A stretch of 12,243 bases of DNA from Pseudomonadota bacterium. GTDB taxonomy: Bacteria; Pseudomonadota; Alphaproteobacteria; Rhizobiales; Xanthobacteraceae. A program made the translations under genes and the position numbers. This document shows, piece after piece, positions 1-7,318 of the stretch (position 1 is its first letter; each line of letters starts with the position of its first letter). The DNA lies in the NCBI GenBank assembly GCA_023414975.1, contig JAEZMI010000292.1, positions 1 to 12,243 on the forward strand, read 5' to 3'. The notes below the pieces were generated by a model. That model did no database searches, was not told the origin of the DNA, and saw nothing but the letters and a program-made list of their open reading frames with translations.

Positions 1-411
1 GAGGGAAGGGAGCGCGGCTATTTCCTGCAGCCGACCATCTTCGCCGACGTGCCGGTTGATGCCGGAATCTGGCGCGAGGAAATTTTCGGCCCCGTCGTCT
101 GCGTCAACCCCTTCGACACGGAGGAGGAAGCGCTGGCCCTCGCCAATGACAGCGCCTATGGCCTCGCCGCCGCCGTGATGTCGGACGATCTCGCCCGCTG
201 CGAGCGCGTCGCCCGCAAGCTGCGCGCCGGCATCGTCTGGGTGAACTGCTCGCAGCCGACCTTCACCCAGCTTCCCTGGGGCGGCTACAAGACCTCCGGC
301 ATCGGCCGCGAACTCGGACGCGCCGGCTATGATGCCTATTTCGAGACCAAGCAGATCACCCGCTTCGACCCGTCGCATGTGTGGGGCTGGTACCTGCCGG
401 GGCCCGCATGA
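1..411 (+). CDS. NAD(P)-dependent aldehyde dehydrogenase, C-terminal part (5' end outside window)
   Basis: The frame is open from the first base and ends at TGA 409-411, giving 136 residues of the C-terminal end of an ALDH-superfamily enzyme. Visible family marks are GYFLQPTIF (residues 6-14 of the fragment), EEIFGPVV (26-33, whose second Glu corresponds to the NAD-ribose-binding Glu of ALDHs), NDSAYGLAAAV, the WVNC block, and the closing KTSGIGRELGR. This ending resembles betaine/aminoaldehyde dehydrogenases. The catalytic Cys and the Rossmann part lie upstream and cannot be checked. The enzyme should oxidise an aldehyde to a carboxylate in the cytoplasm. Its stop overlaps the start of the FAD amine oxidase gene (ATGA, 408-411), so the likely substrate is the aldehyde released by that neighbour (inference). 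The family call is secure; the substrate is not. Confidence 0.93.
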   Translation, partial: EGRERGYFLQPTIFADVPVDAGIWREEIFGPVVCVNPFDTEEEALALANDSAYGLAAAVMSDDLARCERVARKLRAGIVWVNCSQPTFTQLPWGGYKTSGIGRELGRAGYDAYFETKQITRFDPSHVWGWYLPGPA

Positions 412-1856
412 GCGCGACCGACCCTGTCCCGCGCGTCGCTCCCGCCGCCGGTGAAGGTGGCGCCGCGACGGCGCTGCTGCCGCCGCTGCGGAGCGCGACG
501 CGTCGCCCCTACTGGTTCGACACCGTGCCGGAAGAGCCAGCGCGGCCCGCGCTGGCCGGCGACATCCGCGCCGACCTCGCTATTGTCGGCGGCGGCTTCA
601 CCGGGCTGTGGACGGCGCTCAAGGCGCGCGAGCGCGACCCGCAGGCGCGTATCGTGCTGGTGGAAGCGGGCCGCACCGGCAACGCGGCTTCCGGCCGCAA
701 TGGCGGCTTCTGCGCGCCGTCCATCTCCCACGGCGTCGGCAACGCGCTGCGCCGCTGGCCGCGCGAGGCGGAAACCCTCATCCGCCTCGGCCGCGCGAAT
801 CTGGAAGGTTACGTCGCCGACGTCGCCCGCCTCGGGCTCGCCATCGAGTTTGAGCGGCCGGGCAAGCTCACGCTGGCGGAGGCGCCCTGGCAGGTGGAAG
901 GGCTCGAAGCCACCGCCGCCGCCCATTGCCGGTTCGGAATCGAGAGCGTGCTCCTCACCGGCGCCGCGCTGGCGGAAAAGCTCGACAGCCCCGTCTACCG
1001 CGCCGGCCTGTTCGAGCCGAATTACGCGCTGCTCAATCCCGCCAAGACCGTGGCGGAGCTGCGCCGCGTCGCCCTGGCGGCGGGCATCGAGCTTTATGAG
1101 GACGCGCCGGTGACGGGGCTGCGCGACGGCGCGGCGGGGCTCACGCTCGTCACGCCCGGCGGGACGATACAGGCGGGCAGGGCGGTTCTGGCCACCAATG
1201 CCGCGCCGCCGCTGCTGCGCCGCCTGCGCGCGAGCGTCATCCCGATCTTCGACTACGCGATCATGACGCGCCCGCTCACCGGCGACGAACTGGCCGCGAT
1301 CGGCTGGGGCGGGCGCCACGCGCTGGCCGATAGCGGCAACCAGTTCCACTACATGCGCAAGAGCGCCGATAACCGCATCCTCTGGGGCGGCTATGACGCG
1401 ATCTATCATTTCGGGTCGCGGCGCGATCCGGCGCTGTTCGACCGGCCGGCGACCTACAACAAGCTCGCGCGGAATTTCGCCCGCGCGCTACCCGTGCTCG
1501 CCCATGTCGAGTTCACCCATGCCTGGGGCGGCATCATCGACACCTCGGCGCGCACCACCTTCTTCGCGGGCCTCGCGGCGCGGGGAAAGCTCGCCTATGC
1601 GATGGGATTCACCGGGCAGGGCGTCTCGGCCAGCCGCTTCGCCGCGCTGACCATGCTGGACCTCTTGGACGGGGCCGACACCGAGCGCACCCGCCTCGCC
1701 ATGGCGCGCCGGCGCCCCTTCCCCTTTCCGCCGGAACCGCTGCGCTGGCTCGGCGTGCGGCTCGCCCAGATCGGGCTGGCGCGGGAGGACCGGGACGGGC
1801 GTCGCTCCCACTTCAACCGCCTGCTCGACGCGCTGGGCGTCGGCTTCGATTCATGA
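408..1856 (+). CDS. FAD-dependent amine oxidoreductase, DAO family (PuuB/glycine-oxidase-like)
   Basis: The predicted protein has 482 residues. It shows an N-terminal FAD-binding Rossmann motif GGGFTG (61-66) after DLAIV, the ribose-binding Glu at the end of RIVLVE (86), and the SGRNGG block (95-100) typical of the PuuB/ordL-like branch of the DAO family. It ends with the FAD-contact segment GFTGQGVSASRFA. These enzymes oxidise a C-N bond of an amine or amino acid, giving imine/aldehyde, ammonia and usually H2O2. The start is placed at ATG 408, which overlaps the aldehyde dehydrogenase stop as ATGA; an in-frame ATG at 381 lies inside the upstream gene and is less likely. Pairing with an ALDH resembles the gamma-glutamylputrescine pathway, but no glutamine-synthetase-like PuuA is visible here, so the true amine is unknown. 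About 30 poorly conserved residues precede the RRPYWFD block that begins the family-like part. Confidence 0.9.
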   Translation: MSATDPVPRVAPAAGEGGAATALLPPLRSATRRPYWFDTVPEEPARPALAGDIRADLAIVGGGFTGLWTALKARERDPQARIVLVEAGRTGNAASGRNGGFCAPSISHGVGNALRRWPREAETLIRLGRANLEGYVADVARLGLAIEFERPGKLTLAEAPWQVEGLEATAAAHCRFGIESVLLTGAALAEKLDSPVYRAGLFEPNYALLNPAKTVAELRRVALAAGIELYEDAPVTGLRDGAAGLTLVTPGGTIQAGRAVLATNAAPPLLRRLRASVIPIFDYAIMTRPLTGDELAAIGWGGRHALADSGNQFHYMRKSADNRILWGGYDAIYHFGSRRDPALFDRPATYNKLARNFARALPVLAHVEFTHAWGGIIDTSARTTFFAGLAARGKLAYAMGFTGQGVSASRFAALTMLDLLDGADTERTRLAMARRRPFPFPPEPLRWLGVRLAQIGLAREDRDGRRSHFNRLLDALGVGFDS

Positions 1857-2221
1857 GGGCCTTCAGCATGTCTCCCCGCAACGTCATCGCCTTCGACGCC
1901 GACGCCATTCCCGCCCGCGACATCGTCACCGACGATCCCGCCGTGGTGGACGTGCCCTTCGTCGCGCAGAGCCGGCGGCATTTCACGCAGGCCGAGAAGG
2001 GCGCCTTCTCCGGCATCTGGGAAGCGCCGCCGCACCGCGAGCGGGTCGATTGCGACTATGACGAGATGTGCCATCTGCTGGAGGGCCGGGTGCGGCTCAC
2101 CGATGCCGAGGGGCAGGCCCGCGAATTCGGCCCCGGCGAGAGCTTCGTCGTGGCGCGCGGCTTCAAGGGCACCTGGGAGAACCTGACCCATGTGCGCAAG
2201 GTGTTCTTCATCCTGAGCTGA
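1853..2221 (+). CDS. Small Cupin_3-type (DUF861) single-domain cupin protein
   Basis: The protein has 122 residues, or 117 if the second ATG is used. One cupin barrel is visible: a first motif around YDEMCHLLEGRVRLTD (about 64-79) and a second around FGPGESFVVARGFKGTWE (about 87-104), ending in RKVFFIL. This arrangement matches the Cupin_3/EutQ/ureidoglycine-aminohydrolase-like group. Such proteins often sit next to amine oxidase and ALDH genes, but their exact reaction is generally unassigned; a role in handling an unstable amine-oxidation product is inference. ATG 1853 overlaps the previous stop. GAGGG at 1855-1859 sits 8 bases ahead of an in-frame ATG at 1868, which makes 1868 a serious alternative start. 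A gap of 93 bases to the next start follows. Confidence 0.85.
   Translation: MRAFSMSPRNVIAFDADAIPARDIVTDDPAVVDVPFVAQSRRHFTQAEKGAFSGIWEAPPHRERVDCDYDEMCHLLEGRVRLTDAEGQAREFGPGESFVVARGFKGTWENLTHVRKVFFILS
1855..1859 (+). promoter_or_regulatory. Shine-Dalgarno-like GAGGG favouring start at 1868 of the cupin gene
   Basis: GAGGG lies 8 bases before ATG 1868, an ideal spacing. ATG 1853 instead relies on translational coupling through the overlap with the preceding TGA (1854-1856). Both starts are in frame; the choice changes the protein by five residues. Confidence 0.45.
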
Positions 2222-2314
2222 GGGCGCGCGATTTCCATCCGCCGGCAAAGATGATTGGACCTCGCGGCGCTTTCGACCGATAGAAGCGGAAAAACCATCG
2301 GGAGAAAACGCAGG
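2222..2314 (+). other. Spacer inside the catabolic operon, possible internal promoter region
   Basis: This is the longest gap within the plus-strand cluster (93 bases). It contains the ribosome-binding sequence GGGAG at 2300-2304 ahead of ATG 2315. I see no hairpin with a T run that would end transcription after the cupin gene and no convincing -35/-10 pair. Read-through from the upstream three genes is therefore the simplest reading, although an internal start of transcription cannot be excluded. Confidence 0.35.
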
Positions 2315-3577
2315 ATGCAGGCTGGCATGCCGCCCATTTCCGCCGCCCCCACGGGCCCGCTCGCGGGAATCCGCGTCGTGGAACTGGGCAATCTGATCGC
2401 CGCGCCCTTCGCCGCCCGGCTGATGGCGGAGTTCGGCGCCGAGGTCATCAAGGTGGAATCGCCCGGCGAGGGCGACCCGCTGCGCAAATGGCGCAAGCTG
2501 CACAAGGGCACCTCGCTCTGGTGGTATCTCCAGTCGCGCAACAAGAAGTCCGTCGCCGTGAACATGCGTCTGCCGGAGGGGCAGGAGGTGGTGCGCCGCC
2601 TCGCCCGCGAGGCGGATGTGCTGATCGAGAATTTCCGGCCCGGCACGCTTGAGCGCTGGGGCCTCGGCTGGGAACAGCTCAGGGCGGTCAACCCGAACCT
2701 CGTCATGGTGCGCATCTCCGGCTTCGGCCAGGACGGGCCCTATCGCGAGCGCCCCGGCTTCGGCGCGGTCGGCGAGGCGATGGGCGGCATGCGCTACACC
2801 ACGGGCGACCCGGACCGCCCGCCGGCCCGCACCGGCATCAGCATCGGGGACTCGCTCGCCGCCCTTCACGCCGTGATGGGCGCGCTGATGGCGCTGCTCT
2901 CGATCAAGAACGGCAATGGCGCCGGCCAGGTGGTCGACGTCTCGCTCTATGAGAGCGTGTTCAACATGATGGAGAGCCTGGTCCCGGAATATGACCTGCT
3001 CGGCCATGTGCGCGAGCGATCCGGCGGCTCGCTGCCGGGGATCGCGCCCTCCAACACCTACCCGACGCGCGACGGCGCCTTCGTCGTCATCGCCGGCAAT
3101 GGCGACGCCATCTTCAAGCGGCTGATGACCGCCATCGGCCGCGACGACCTCGGCCGCGACCCGCGCCTCGCCTCCAATGACGGGCGCGCCGCGCACGCCG
3201 CCGAACTCGACGGCGCGATCGCCGACTGGACGCGCACCCGTCCCATCGACGCCGTGGTGGCGGCGCTGGACGCCGCCGATGTGCCGAACGGCCGGATCTA
3301 TTCGGTGGAGGACATCGTTGCCGATCCGCAATATCAGGCGCGCCACATGATCCTGCCCGCGACCCTGCCGGACGGCACGCCGGTGCGCATGCCCGGCATC
3401 GTGCCGAAGCTGTCGGAGACCCCCGGCGGCGTGAGCTGGCTCGGCCCGCGCCTCGGCGAGCACACGGCCGACGTGCTGGCGGAAATCGGCTACGCGCCGG
3501 ACGAGATCGCCGCGCTGCTGGCCAAGGGCGCGGTGGCGGCGCCGCAAGAGGCGGTCGCGCGGGGGGATTGCGCGTGA
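2315..3577 (+). CDS. CaiB/BaiF family (class III) acyl-CoA transferase
   Basis: The protein has 420 residues, normal for the family. It moves CoA between carboxylic acids via an aspartyl-CoA mixed anhydride. Family marks include GIRVVELGNLIAAPFAAR near the N-terminus, AEVIKVE (42-48), IENFRPG (104-110), ISGFGQDGPY (134-143), the segment TGISIGDSLAAL whose Asp179 aligns with the catalytic Asp of formyl-CoA transferase, and the YES block (212-214). ATG 2315 is chosen because GGGAG lies 10 bases upstream and the conserved domain begins shortly after; a TTG at 2255 would add 20 uncharacteristic residues. It overlaps the HMG-CoA-lyase-like gene by GTGA, so the CoA ester made here is probably the substrate of that lyase. 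Succinyl-CoA:dicarboxylate transferases such as human SUGCT belong to this family, which would fit a dicarboxylic substrate (inference). Confidence 0.92.
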   Translation: MQAGMPPISAAPTGPLAGIRVVELGNLIAAPFAARLMAEFGAEVIKVESPGEGDPLRKWRKLHKGTSLWWYLQSRNKKSVAVNMRLPEGQEVVRRLAREADVLIENFRPGTLERWGLGWEQLRAVNPNLVMVRISGFGQDGPYRERPGFGAVGEAMGGMRYTTGDPDRPPARTGISIGDSLAALHAVMGALMALLSIKNGNGAGQVVDVSLYESVFNMMESLVPEYDLLGHVRERSGGSLPGIAPSNTYPTRDGAFVVIAGNGDAIFKRLMTAIGRDDLGRDPRLASNDGRAAHAAELDGAIADWTRTRPIDAVVAALDAADVPNGRIYSVEDIVADPQYQARHMILPATLPDGTPVRMPGIVPKLSETPGGVSWLGPRLGEHTADVLAEIGYAPDEIAALLAKGAVAAPQEAVARGDCA

Positions 3578-4521
3578 GCGTCGAGACCCTTCCCGCCCGC
3601 GTCCACATTCAGGAAGTGGTGACGCGCGACGGCCTTCAGATCGAGCCGCGCTTCCTGCCCACGCCCGACAAGGTCGCGCTCATCGACGCGCTGTCGGAAA
3701 CCGGCGTGGCGAAGATCGAGGTCACCTCCTTCGTCTCGCCCAAGGCGGTACCGAACCTCGCCGACGCGCGGGAGGTGGCGCGCGCCATCGCCCGCCGGCC
3801 GGGCGTCACCTATGTCGCGCTGGTGCCGAACCTGCGCGGCGCGCAGGAGGCGCTCGACGCCGGCATGGACGAACTCAACCTCGTCCTGTCGGTGAGCGCG
3901 ACCCACAACCTCGCCAATATGCGCATGAGCCCCGACCAGTCGCTCGAAGGCTTTCGCGCCATCGTGGCGGAGGCGAAAGGCAAGGCCAAGCTCAACGGCT
4001 CCATCGCCACCGCGTTCGGCTGCCCGTTCGAGGGCGCGCAGGCGCCCGAGAAGGTGCTCGCGCTTGTCGGGCGCTATCTGGAGATCGGGCTGGATTCGGT
4101 GACGCTCGCCGACACCACCGGCATGGCCAATCCCCGGCAGGTGGCGGGGCTGGTGCGGGCGGTGCGCCGCAGTTTCGGCGCCGTGCCGCTCACGCTGCAT
4201 TTCCACAACACGCGCGGCATGGGCCTCGCCAATGTGGTGGCGGCTCTGGAGGAGGGAGCCGACCGCTTCGACGCCTCGCTCGGCGGCATCGGCGGCTGCC
4301 CTTTCGCGCCCGGCGCGACCGGCAACATCTCGACCGAGGACCTCGTCCACATGCTCCATGAAATGGGCGTGGCGACCGGCGTCGACCTGCCGGCCCTTCT
4401 CGCCCTGGCGCGCGGCCTGCCGGCGCTCATCGGCCACGACATTCCCGGACAGGTGGCGAAGGCCGGGCGGAGCGGGGATTTGCATCCCGTGCCGGCCCAT
4501 CTGCGCCAGGCAGCGAACTGA
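3574..4521 (+). CDS. Hydroxymethylglutaryl-CoA lyase family enzyme
   Basis: The protein has 315 residues and an HMGL-type TIM barrel with a divalent metal. Catalytic positions known from human HMG-CoA lyase are all present with a constant offset of 23-24: Arg18-Asp19 in TRDGLQ, Glu49, Asp180 in LADTTG, His209 and His211 in LHFHNTRG, Cys242 in GGCPFAPGATGN, Asn251 and Glu255. The enzyme should cleave a 3-hydroxy-acyl-CoA such as HMG-CoA into acetyl-CoA and a keto acid. The start is GTG 3574, overlapping the CoA-transferase stop (GTGA), with a G-rich ribosome-binding site at 3561-3566; the in-frame TTG at 3568 is too close to that site. Leucine breakdown is the textbook role, but no other leucine-pathway genes are visible, so another branched 3-hydroxyacyl-CoA is possible. 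Confidence 0.93.
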   Translation: MSVETLPARVHIQEVVTRDGLQIEPRFLPTPDKVALIDALSETGVAKIEVTSFVSPKAVPNLADAREVARAIARRPGVTYVALVPNLRGAQEALDAGMDELNLVLSVSATHNLANMRMSPDQSLEGFRAIVAEAKGKAKLNGSIATAFGCPFEGAQAPEKVLALVGRYLEIGLDSVTLADTTGMANPRQVAGLVRAVRRSFGAVPLTLHFHNTRGMGLANVVAALEEGADRFDASLGGIGGCPFAPGATGNISTEDLVHMLHEMGVATGVDLPALLALARGLPALIGHDIPGQVAKAGRSGDLHPVPAHLRQAAN

Positions 4522-4531
4522 CGCGCGCAAC

Positions 4532-4537
4532 AGGAGA
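4532..4537 (+). promoter_or_regulatory. Ribosome-binding site AGGAGA before the ABC ATPase gene
   Basis: AGGAGA lies 4 bases before ATG 4542 and 7 bases before the adjacent in-frame ATG 4545. The spacing slightly favours the second ATG, a difference of one residue. Confidence 0.6.
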
Positions 4538-4541
4538 ACAG

Positions 4542-5405
4542 ATGATGGAATCCGCGTTGCGGACGAGCCCTGACACATCCGCCGCCGGCGCACCGCTCGC
4601 CGTGGCGCTGGACGATGTCAGCATCAGCTTCACCATGAAGGGCAAGCCGGAGTTCAAGGCGGTGGCGCCGACCTCGCTGCATGTGCGCGAGGGCGAGTTC
4701 GTCGCCATTGTCGGCCCCACGGGCTGCGGCAAGTCCACCTTGCTGAACGCCACGGCGGGCCTGCTGAAGCCGGCGGGCGGGGCGGTGCGCATCTTCGGCG
4801 AGCCGCTGTCGGGGCTGAACGCCAAGGCCGGCTATCTCTTCCAGCAGGACGCGCTGATGCCGTGGAAGACGGCGCTGGACAACGTGTCCATCGCGCTTGA
4901 GATCGGCGGCACGCCGCGCGCGCGGGCGCTGGAGCAGGCGCGCGAATGGCTCACCCGTGTCGGCCTCGGCCGGTTCGGCGAACGCTACCCGCACCAGCTC
5001 TCCGGCGGGCAGCGCAAGCGCGTGGCGCTCGCACAGGTGCTGGTGCGCGACCCGAAGATTCTCCTCATGGACGAGCCCTTCGGTCCGCTGGACGCGCAGA
5101 CCCGGCAGATCATGGGCACGCTGCTGTTGCGGCTCTGGGCGCAGGACCGCAAGGCGGTGCTGTTCGTCACCCATGATCTGGAGGAGGCCATCGCCCTCTC
5201 CGACCGCGTGGTCATCATGTCCGCCGGCCCCGAGGCGCGCATCATCGGTGACTTCCCCATCGATCTCGCCCGGCCGCGCGACACGGCGGATATCCGGCTC
5301 GACCACCGCTTCCACGAGATCCACCGGGAAATCTGGAACCGGCTCAAGTCGGAAGTGGCGAAGACCTATGGCGACATCGCCGGGGCCGAGGAGATCGCGT
5401 CGTGA
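4542..5405 (+). CDS. NitT/TauT-type ABC transporter ATP-binding protein (SsuB/TauB-like)
   Basis: The protein has 287 residues. Walker A GPTGCGKST is at 58-66, the Q-loop at Gln101-102, the signature LSGGQRKRV at 153-161, Walker B ILLMDEP at 173-179 followed by FGPLDAQTR, and the switch His at 211 in VTHDLEEA. FGPLDAQTR and DALMPWKT are typical of the nitrate/sulfonate/taurine/thiamine-precursor group. The signature carries QRKRV where many relatives have MRQRV or QQQRV, a conservative change. It powers import through the permease encoded by the next gene, whose GTG start overlaps this stop (GTGA, 5402-5405). Only 20 bases separate it from the lyase gene, which supports cotranscription with the catabolic genes. 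The transported compound cannot be assigned from this subunit. Confidence 0.95.
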   Translation: MMESALRTSPDTSAAGAPLAVALDDVSISFTMKGKPEFKAVAPTSLHVREGEFVAIVGPTGCGKSTLLNATAGLLKPAGGAVRIFGEPLSGLNAKAGYLFQQDALMPWKTALDNVSIALEIGGTPRARALEQAREWLTRVGLGRFGERYPHQLSGGQRKRVALAQVLVRDPKILLMDEPFGPLDAQTRQIMGTLLLRLWAQDRKAVLFVTHDLEEAIALSDRVVIMSAGPEARIIGDFPIDLARPRDTADIRLDHRFHEIHREIWNRLKSEVAKTYGDIAGAEEIAS

Positions 5406-6190
5406 GGATCCATCCCGTCAAGCTGCTCGCTCTTCAGGTGCTGGTCGCCGTCGCCGTGCTGGGCTTCTGGCACATCGGCTCCACCGTCCCCATCGGCGGC
5501 AAGTACCTGCTGCCGGAGTTCTTCTTCTCCACCCCGCTGGACGTGATGCAGCGCGTGGTCGAGCTGTTCGTCTCCGGCGATATCTGGAAGCACCTCTACA
5601 TCACGCTCACCGAGACGGTGCTCGCCTTCGTCATCGGCTCGGCGGGCGGCGTGGTCATCGGCTTCTGGTTCGCGCGCAAGCCGATCCTGGCGGCGGTGTT
5701 CGACCCCTATGTGAAGATGGTCAACGCCCTGCCGCGGGTGGTGCTGGCGCCGATCTTCATGCTGTGGCTCGGCCTCGGCATCTGGTCGAAGGTGGCGCTC
5801 GGCGTCACGCTGGTGTTCTTCATCGTCTTCTTCAACGTCTATCAGGGCGTGAAGGAAGTGAGCCCCGTGGTGCTGGCCAATGCCCGCATGATGGGCATGA
5901 ACGAGCGCCAGCTTTTCCGGAACGTGTACTGGCCCTCGGCGCTCTCCTGGATGTTCTCCTCGCTCCACACCTCGGTCGGCTTCGCGCTGGTCGGCGCCGT
6001 GGTCGGCGAGTACCTCGGCTCGGCCGCCGGGCTGGGCTATCTCATCCATCAGGCGGAGGGCGTGTTCGACGTCACCGGCGTGTTCGCCGGCATGTTCATC
6101 CTCGCCGCCTTCGTGCTGGTGATCGACTGGGTGGTGACGCGGGTGGAGAACCGCCTTCTCGTCTGGCGTCCGCAGCCGGGCGGCGACTAG
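5402..6190 (+). CDS. NitT/TauT-type ABC transporter permease (SsuC-like)
   Basis: The protein has 262 residues with about six hydrophobic segments, near residues 8-25, 68-90, 110-126, 130-147, 190-208 and 225-245. Between the fourth and fifth lies the cytoplasmic EAA-type coupling loop, ANARMMGMNERQLFRNVYWP (159-178). This is the inner-membrane channel subunit of the BPD_transp_1 family. Translation starts at GTG 5402, coupled to the ATPase gene by a 4-base overlap. Its C-terminal tail ends in VENRLLVWRP, a common ending for SsuC relatives. Forty-two bases, including an A/T-rich patch, separate it from the binding-protein gene. Confidence 0.94.
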   Translation: MRIHPVKLLALQVLVAVAVLGFWHIGSTVPIGGKYLLPEFFFSTPLDVMQRVVELFVSGDIWKHLYITLTETVLAFVIGSAGGVVIGFWFARKPILAAVFDPYVKMVNALPRVVLAPIFMLWLGLGIWSKVALGVTLVFFIVFFNVYQGVKEVSPVVLANARMMGMNERQLFRNVYWPSALSWMFSSLHTSVGFALVGAVVGEYLGSAAGLGYLIHQAEGVFDVTGVFAGMFILAAFVLVIDWVVTRVENRLLVWRPQPGGD

Positions 6191-6220
6191 GGCGGGTCCG
6201 CAGACAATCATTTAAAAAAC

Positions 6221-6226
6221 GGGAGG
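6221..6226 (+). promoter_or_regulatory. Strong ribosome-binding site GGGAGG for the binding-protein gene
   Basis: GGGAGG lies 6 bases before ATG 6233, just after the A/T-rich stretch ATTTAAAAAA (6209-6218 region). An unstructured leader with a strong site fits the usual need for more binding protein than membrane subunits (inference). Confidence 0.6.
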
Positions 6227-6232
6227 AACCTC

Positions 6233-7249
6233 ATGAAATTACGTACGATCCTGCTGGCCGCCGCGCTGCTGGTGCCCGGCCTCGGCGCTGTCCAGGCGGC
6301 GGATGTGGAGAAGCCGAACCTCACCATCGGCGTCGGCGGCAAGCCGCTGCTCTACTATCTCCCGCTGACGCTGGCGGAGCGGCTCGGCTACTTCAAGGAT
6401 GCCGGCCTGACCGTCGAGATCAACGATTTCGGCGGCGGCGCCAAGTCGCTTCAGGCGCTGGTGGGCGGCTCGGTGGACGCGGTGACCGGTGCCTATGAGC
6501 ACACGATCCGCATGCAGCAGAAGAAGCAGGACATCCGCGCCGTCATCGATCTCGGCCGCTATCCCGGCATCGTCCTCGCCGTGCGCAAGGACAAGGCCGG
6601 CCAGATCAAGAGCGTGGCGGACCTCAAGGGCGCCAAGATCGGCGTCACCGCGCCGGGCTCCTCCACCCACATCCTCGTGCAGTACGCCTTCGCCAAGAAC
6701 GGGCTGAGGCAGGACGACGCGGCCTTCATTGGCGTCGGCGGCGGCGCCTCGGCGGTGGCGGCGATGCAGAAGGGCGAGATCGACGCTATTTCCCACCTCG
6801 ATCCGGTCATCTCCAAGCTTCAGGAACTCGACCTGATCGAGGTGATGATCGACACCCGCACCACGGAGGGAACCGAGCAGCTCTTCGGCGGCATGAACCC
6901 GGCGGCGGTGCTGTACCTCAAGGAGGACTTCATCAAGGAGAACCCCAAGACGGTGCAGGCCCTCACCAACGTGTTCTACCGCACGCTGAAATGGCTGGAG
7001 AAGGCGACGCCCGAACAGGTCGCCGCGACCGTGCCGGAGGAATACTGGCTGGGCGACAAGGCGCTCTACATCAAGGCGTTCAACGCCTCGCGCGAATCCT
7101 ACTCGACCGATGGCAACATCGACGAGGCCAGCATGAAGAGCGCGCTGAACCTGCTCACCACCACCGATCCGAAGCTCGACGGCGCGTCGATCGATCTGTC
7201 CAGGACCTTCGACGGTTCCTACCTCGCCAAGGCGCGGGCCGCCCAATAG
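6233..7249 (+). CDS. Periplasmic substrate-binding protein of the NitT/TauT ABC transporter (NMT1/THI5-like)
   Basis: The protein has 338 residues. It begins with a clear Sec signal peptide: MKLR, a hydrophobic core, and a likely cut after AVQA (residue 22). The mature part shows type-II periplasmic-binding-fold marks of the SsuA/THI5 group: YYLPLTLAERLGYFKDAGL, the following GGGAKSLQALVGGSVDA, then SVADLKGAKIGVTAPGSSTH. It has no lipobox Cys, so it should be free in the periplasm. It delivers the ligand to the permease and ATPase encoded just upstream. The family covers sulfonates, nitrate, pyrimidine precursors, aromatic acids and other small ligands, and binding residues do not allow a choice. 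It is the last gene of the cluster, followed by a hairpin terminator. Confidence 0.94.
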   Translation: MKLRTILLAAALLVPGLGAVQAADVEKPNLTIGVGGKPLLYYLPLTLAERLGYFKDAGLTVEINDFGGGAKSLQALVGGSVDAVTGAYEHTIRMQQKKQDIRAVIDLGRYPGIVLAVRKDKAGQIKSVADLKGAKIGVTAPGSSTHILVQYAFAKNGLRQDDAAFIGVGGGASAVAAMQKGEIDAISHLDPVISKLQELDLIEVMIDTRTTEGTEQLFGGMNPAAVLYLKEDFIKENPKTVQALTNVFYRTLKWLEKATPEQVAATVPEEYWLGDKALYIKAFNASRESYSTDGNIDEASMKSALNLLTTTDPKLDGASIDLSRTFDGSYLAKARAAQ

Positions 7250-7280
7250 CGCGCCGGCGCGACATGCCGCACGGGCCGAG

Positions 7281-7305
7281 GCCGGCGGGTTCGCCCGCCG
7301 GCTTT
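7281..7305 (+). terminator. Rho-independent terminator after the ABC transporter/catabolic operon
   Basis: A perfect 9-bp stem, GCCGGCGGG (7281-7289) with CCCGCCGGC (7294-7302), encloses a stable TTCG tetraloop and is followed by TTT. The preceding A and G bases can pair with the T run to lengthen the stem. The T run is short but the GC stem is strong. On the minus strand there is no T run, so it mainly serves the plus-strand operon. It lies 31 bases after the last stop and 14 bases before the convergent gene's stop. Confidence 0.75.
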
Positions 7306-7318
7306 GCATCCGGCGGCG

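Noticed and set aside
1..2221. Assignment as the Puu (gamma-glutamylputrescine) pathway
   Set aside because: The oxidase and ALDH resemble PuuB and PuuC, but no PuuA- or PuuD-like gene is visible, and the CoA-transferase and lyase do not belong to that pathway.
1595..3547. Very long minus-strand open frame opposite the oxidase, cupin and CoA-transferase genes
   Set aside because: It has Arg/His/Ala/Gly-rich low-complexity sequence, no family motif, and lies opposite three genes with clear motifs; such frames are common in high-GC DNA.
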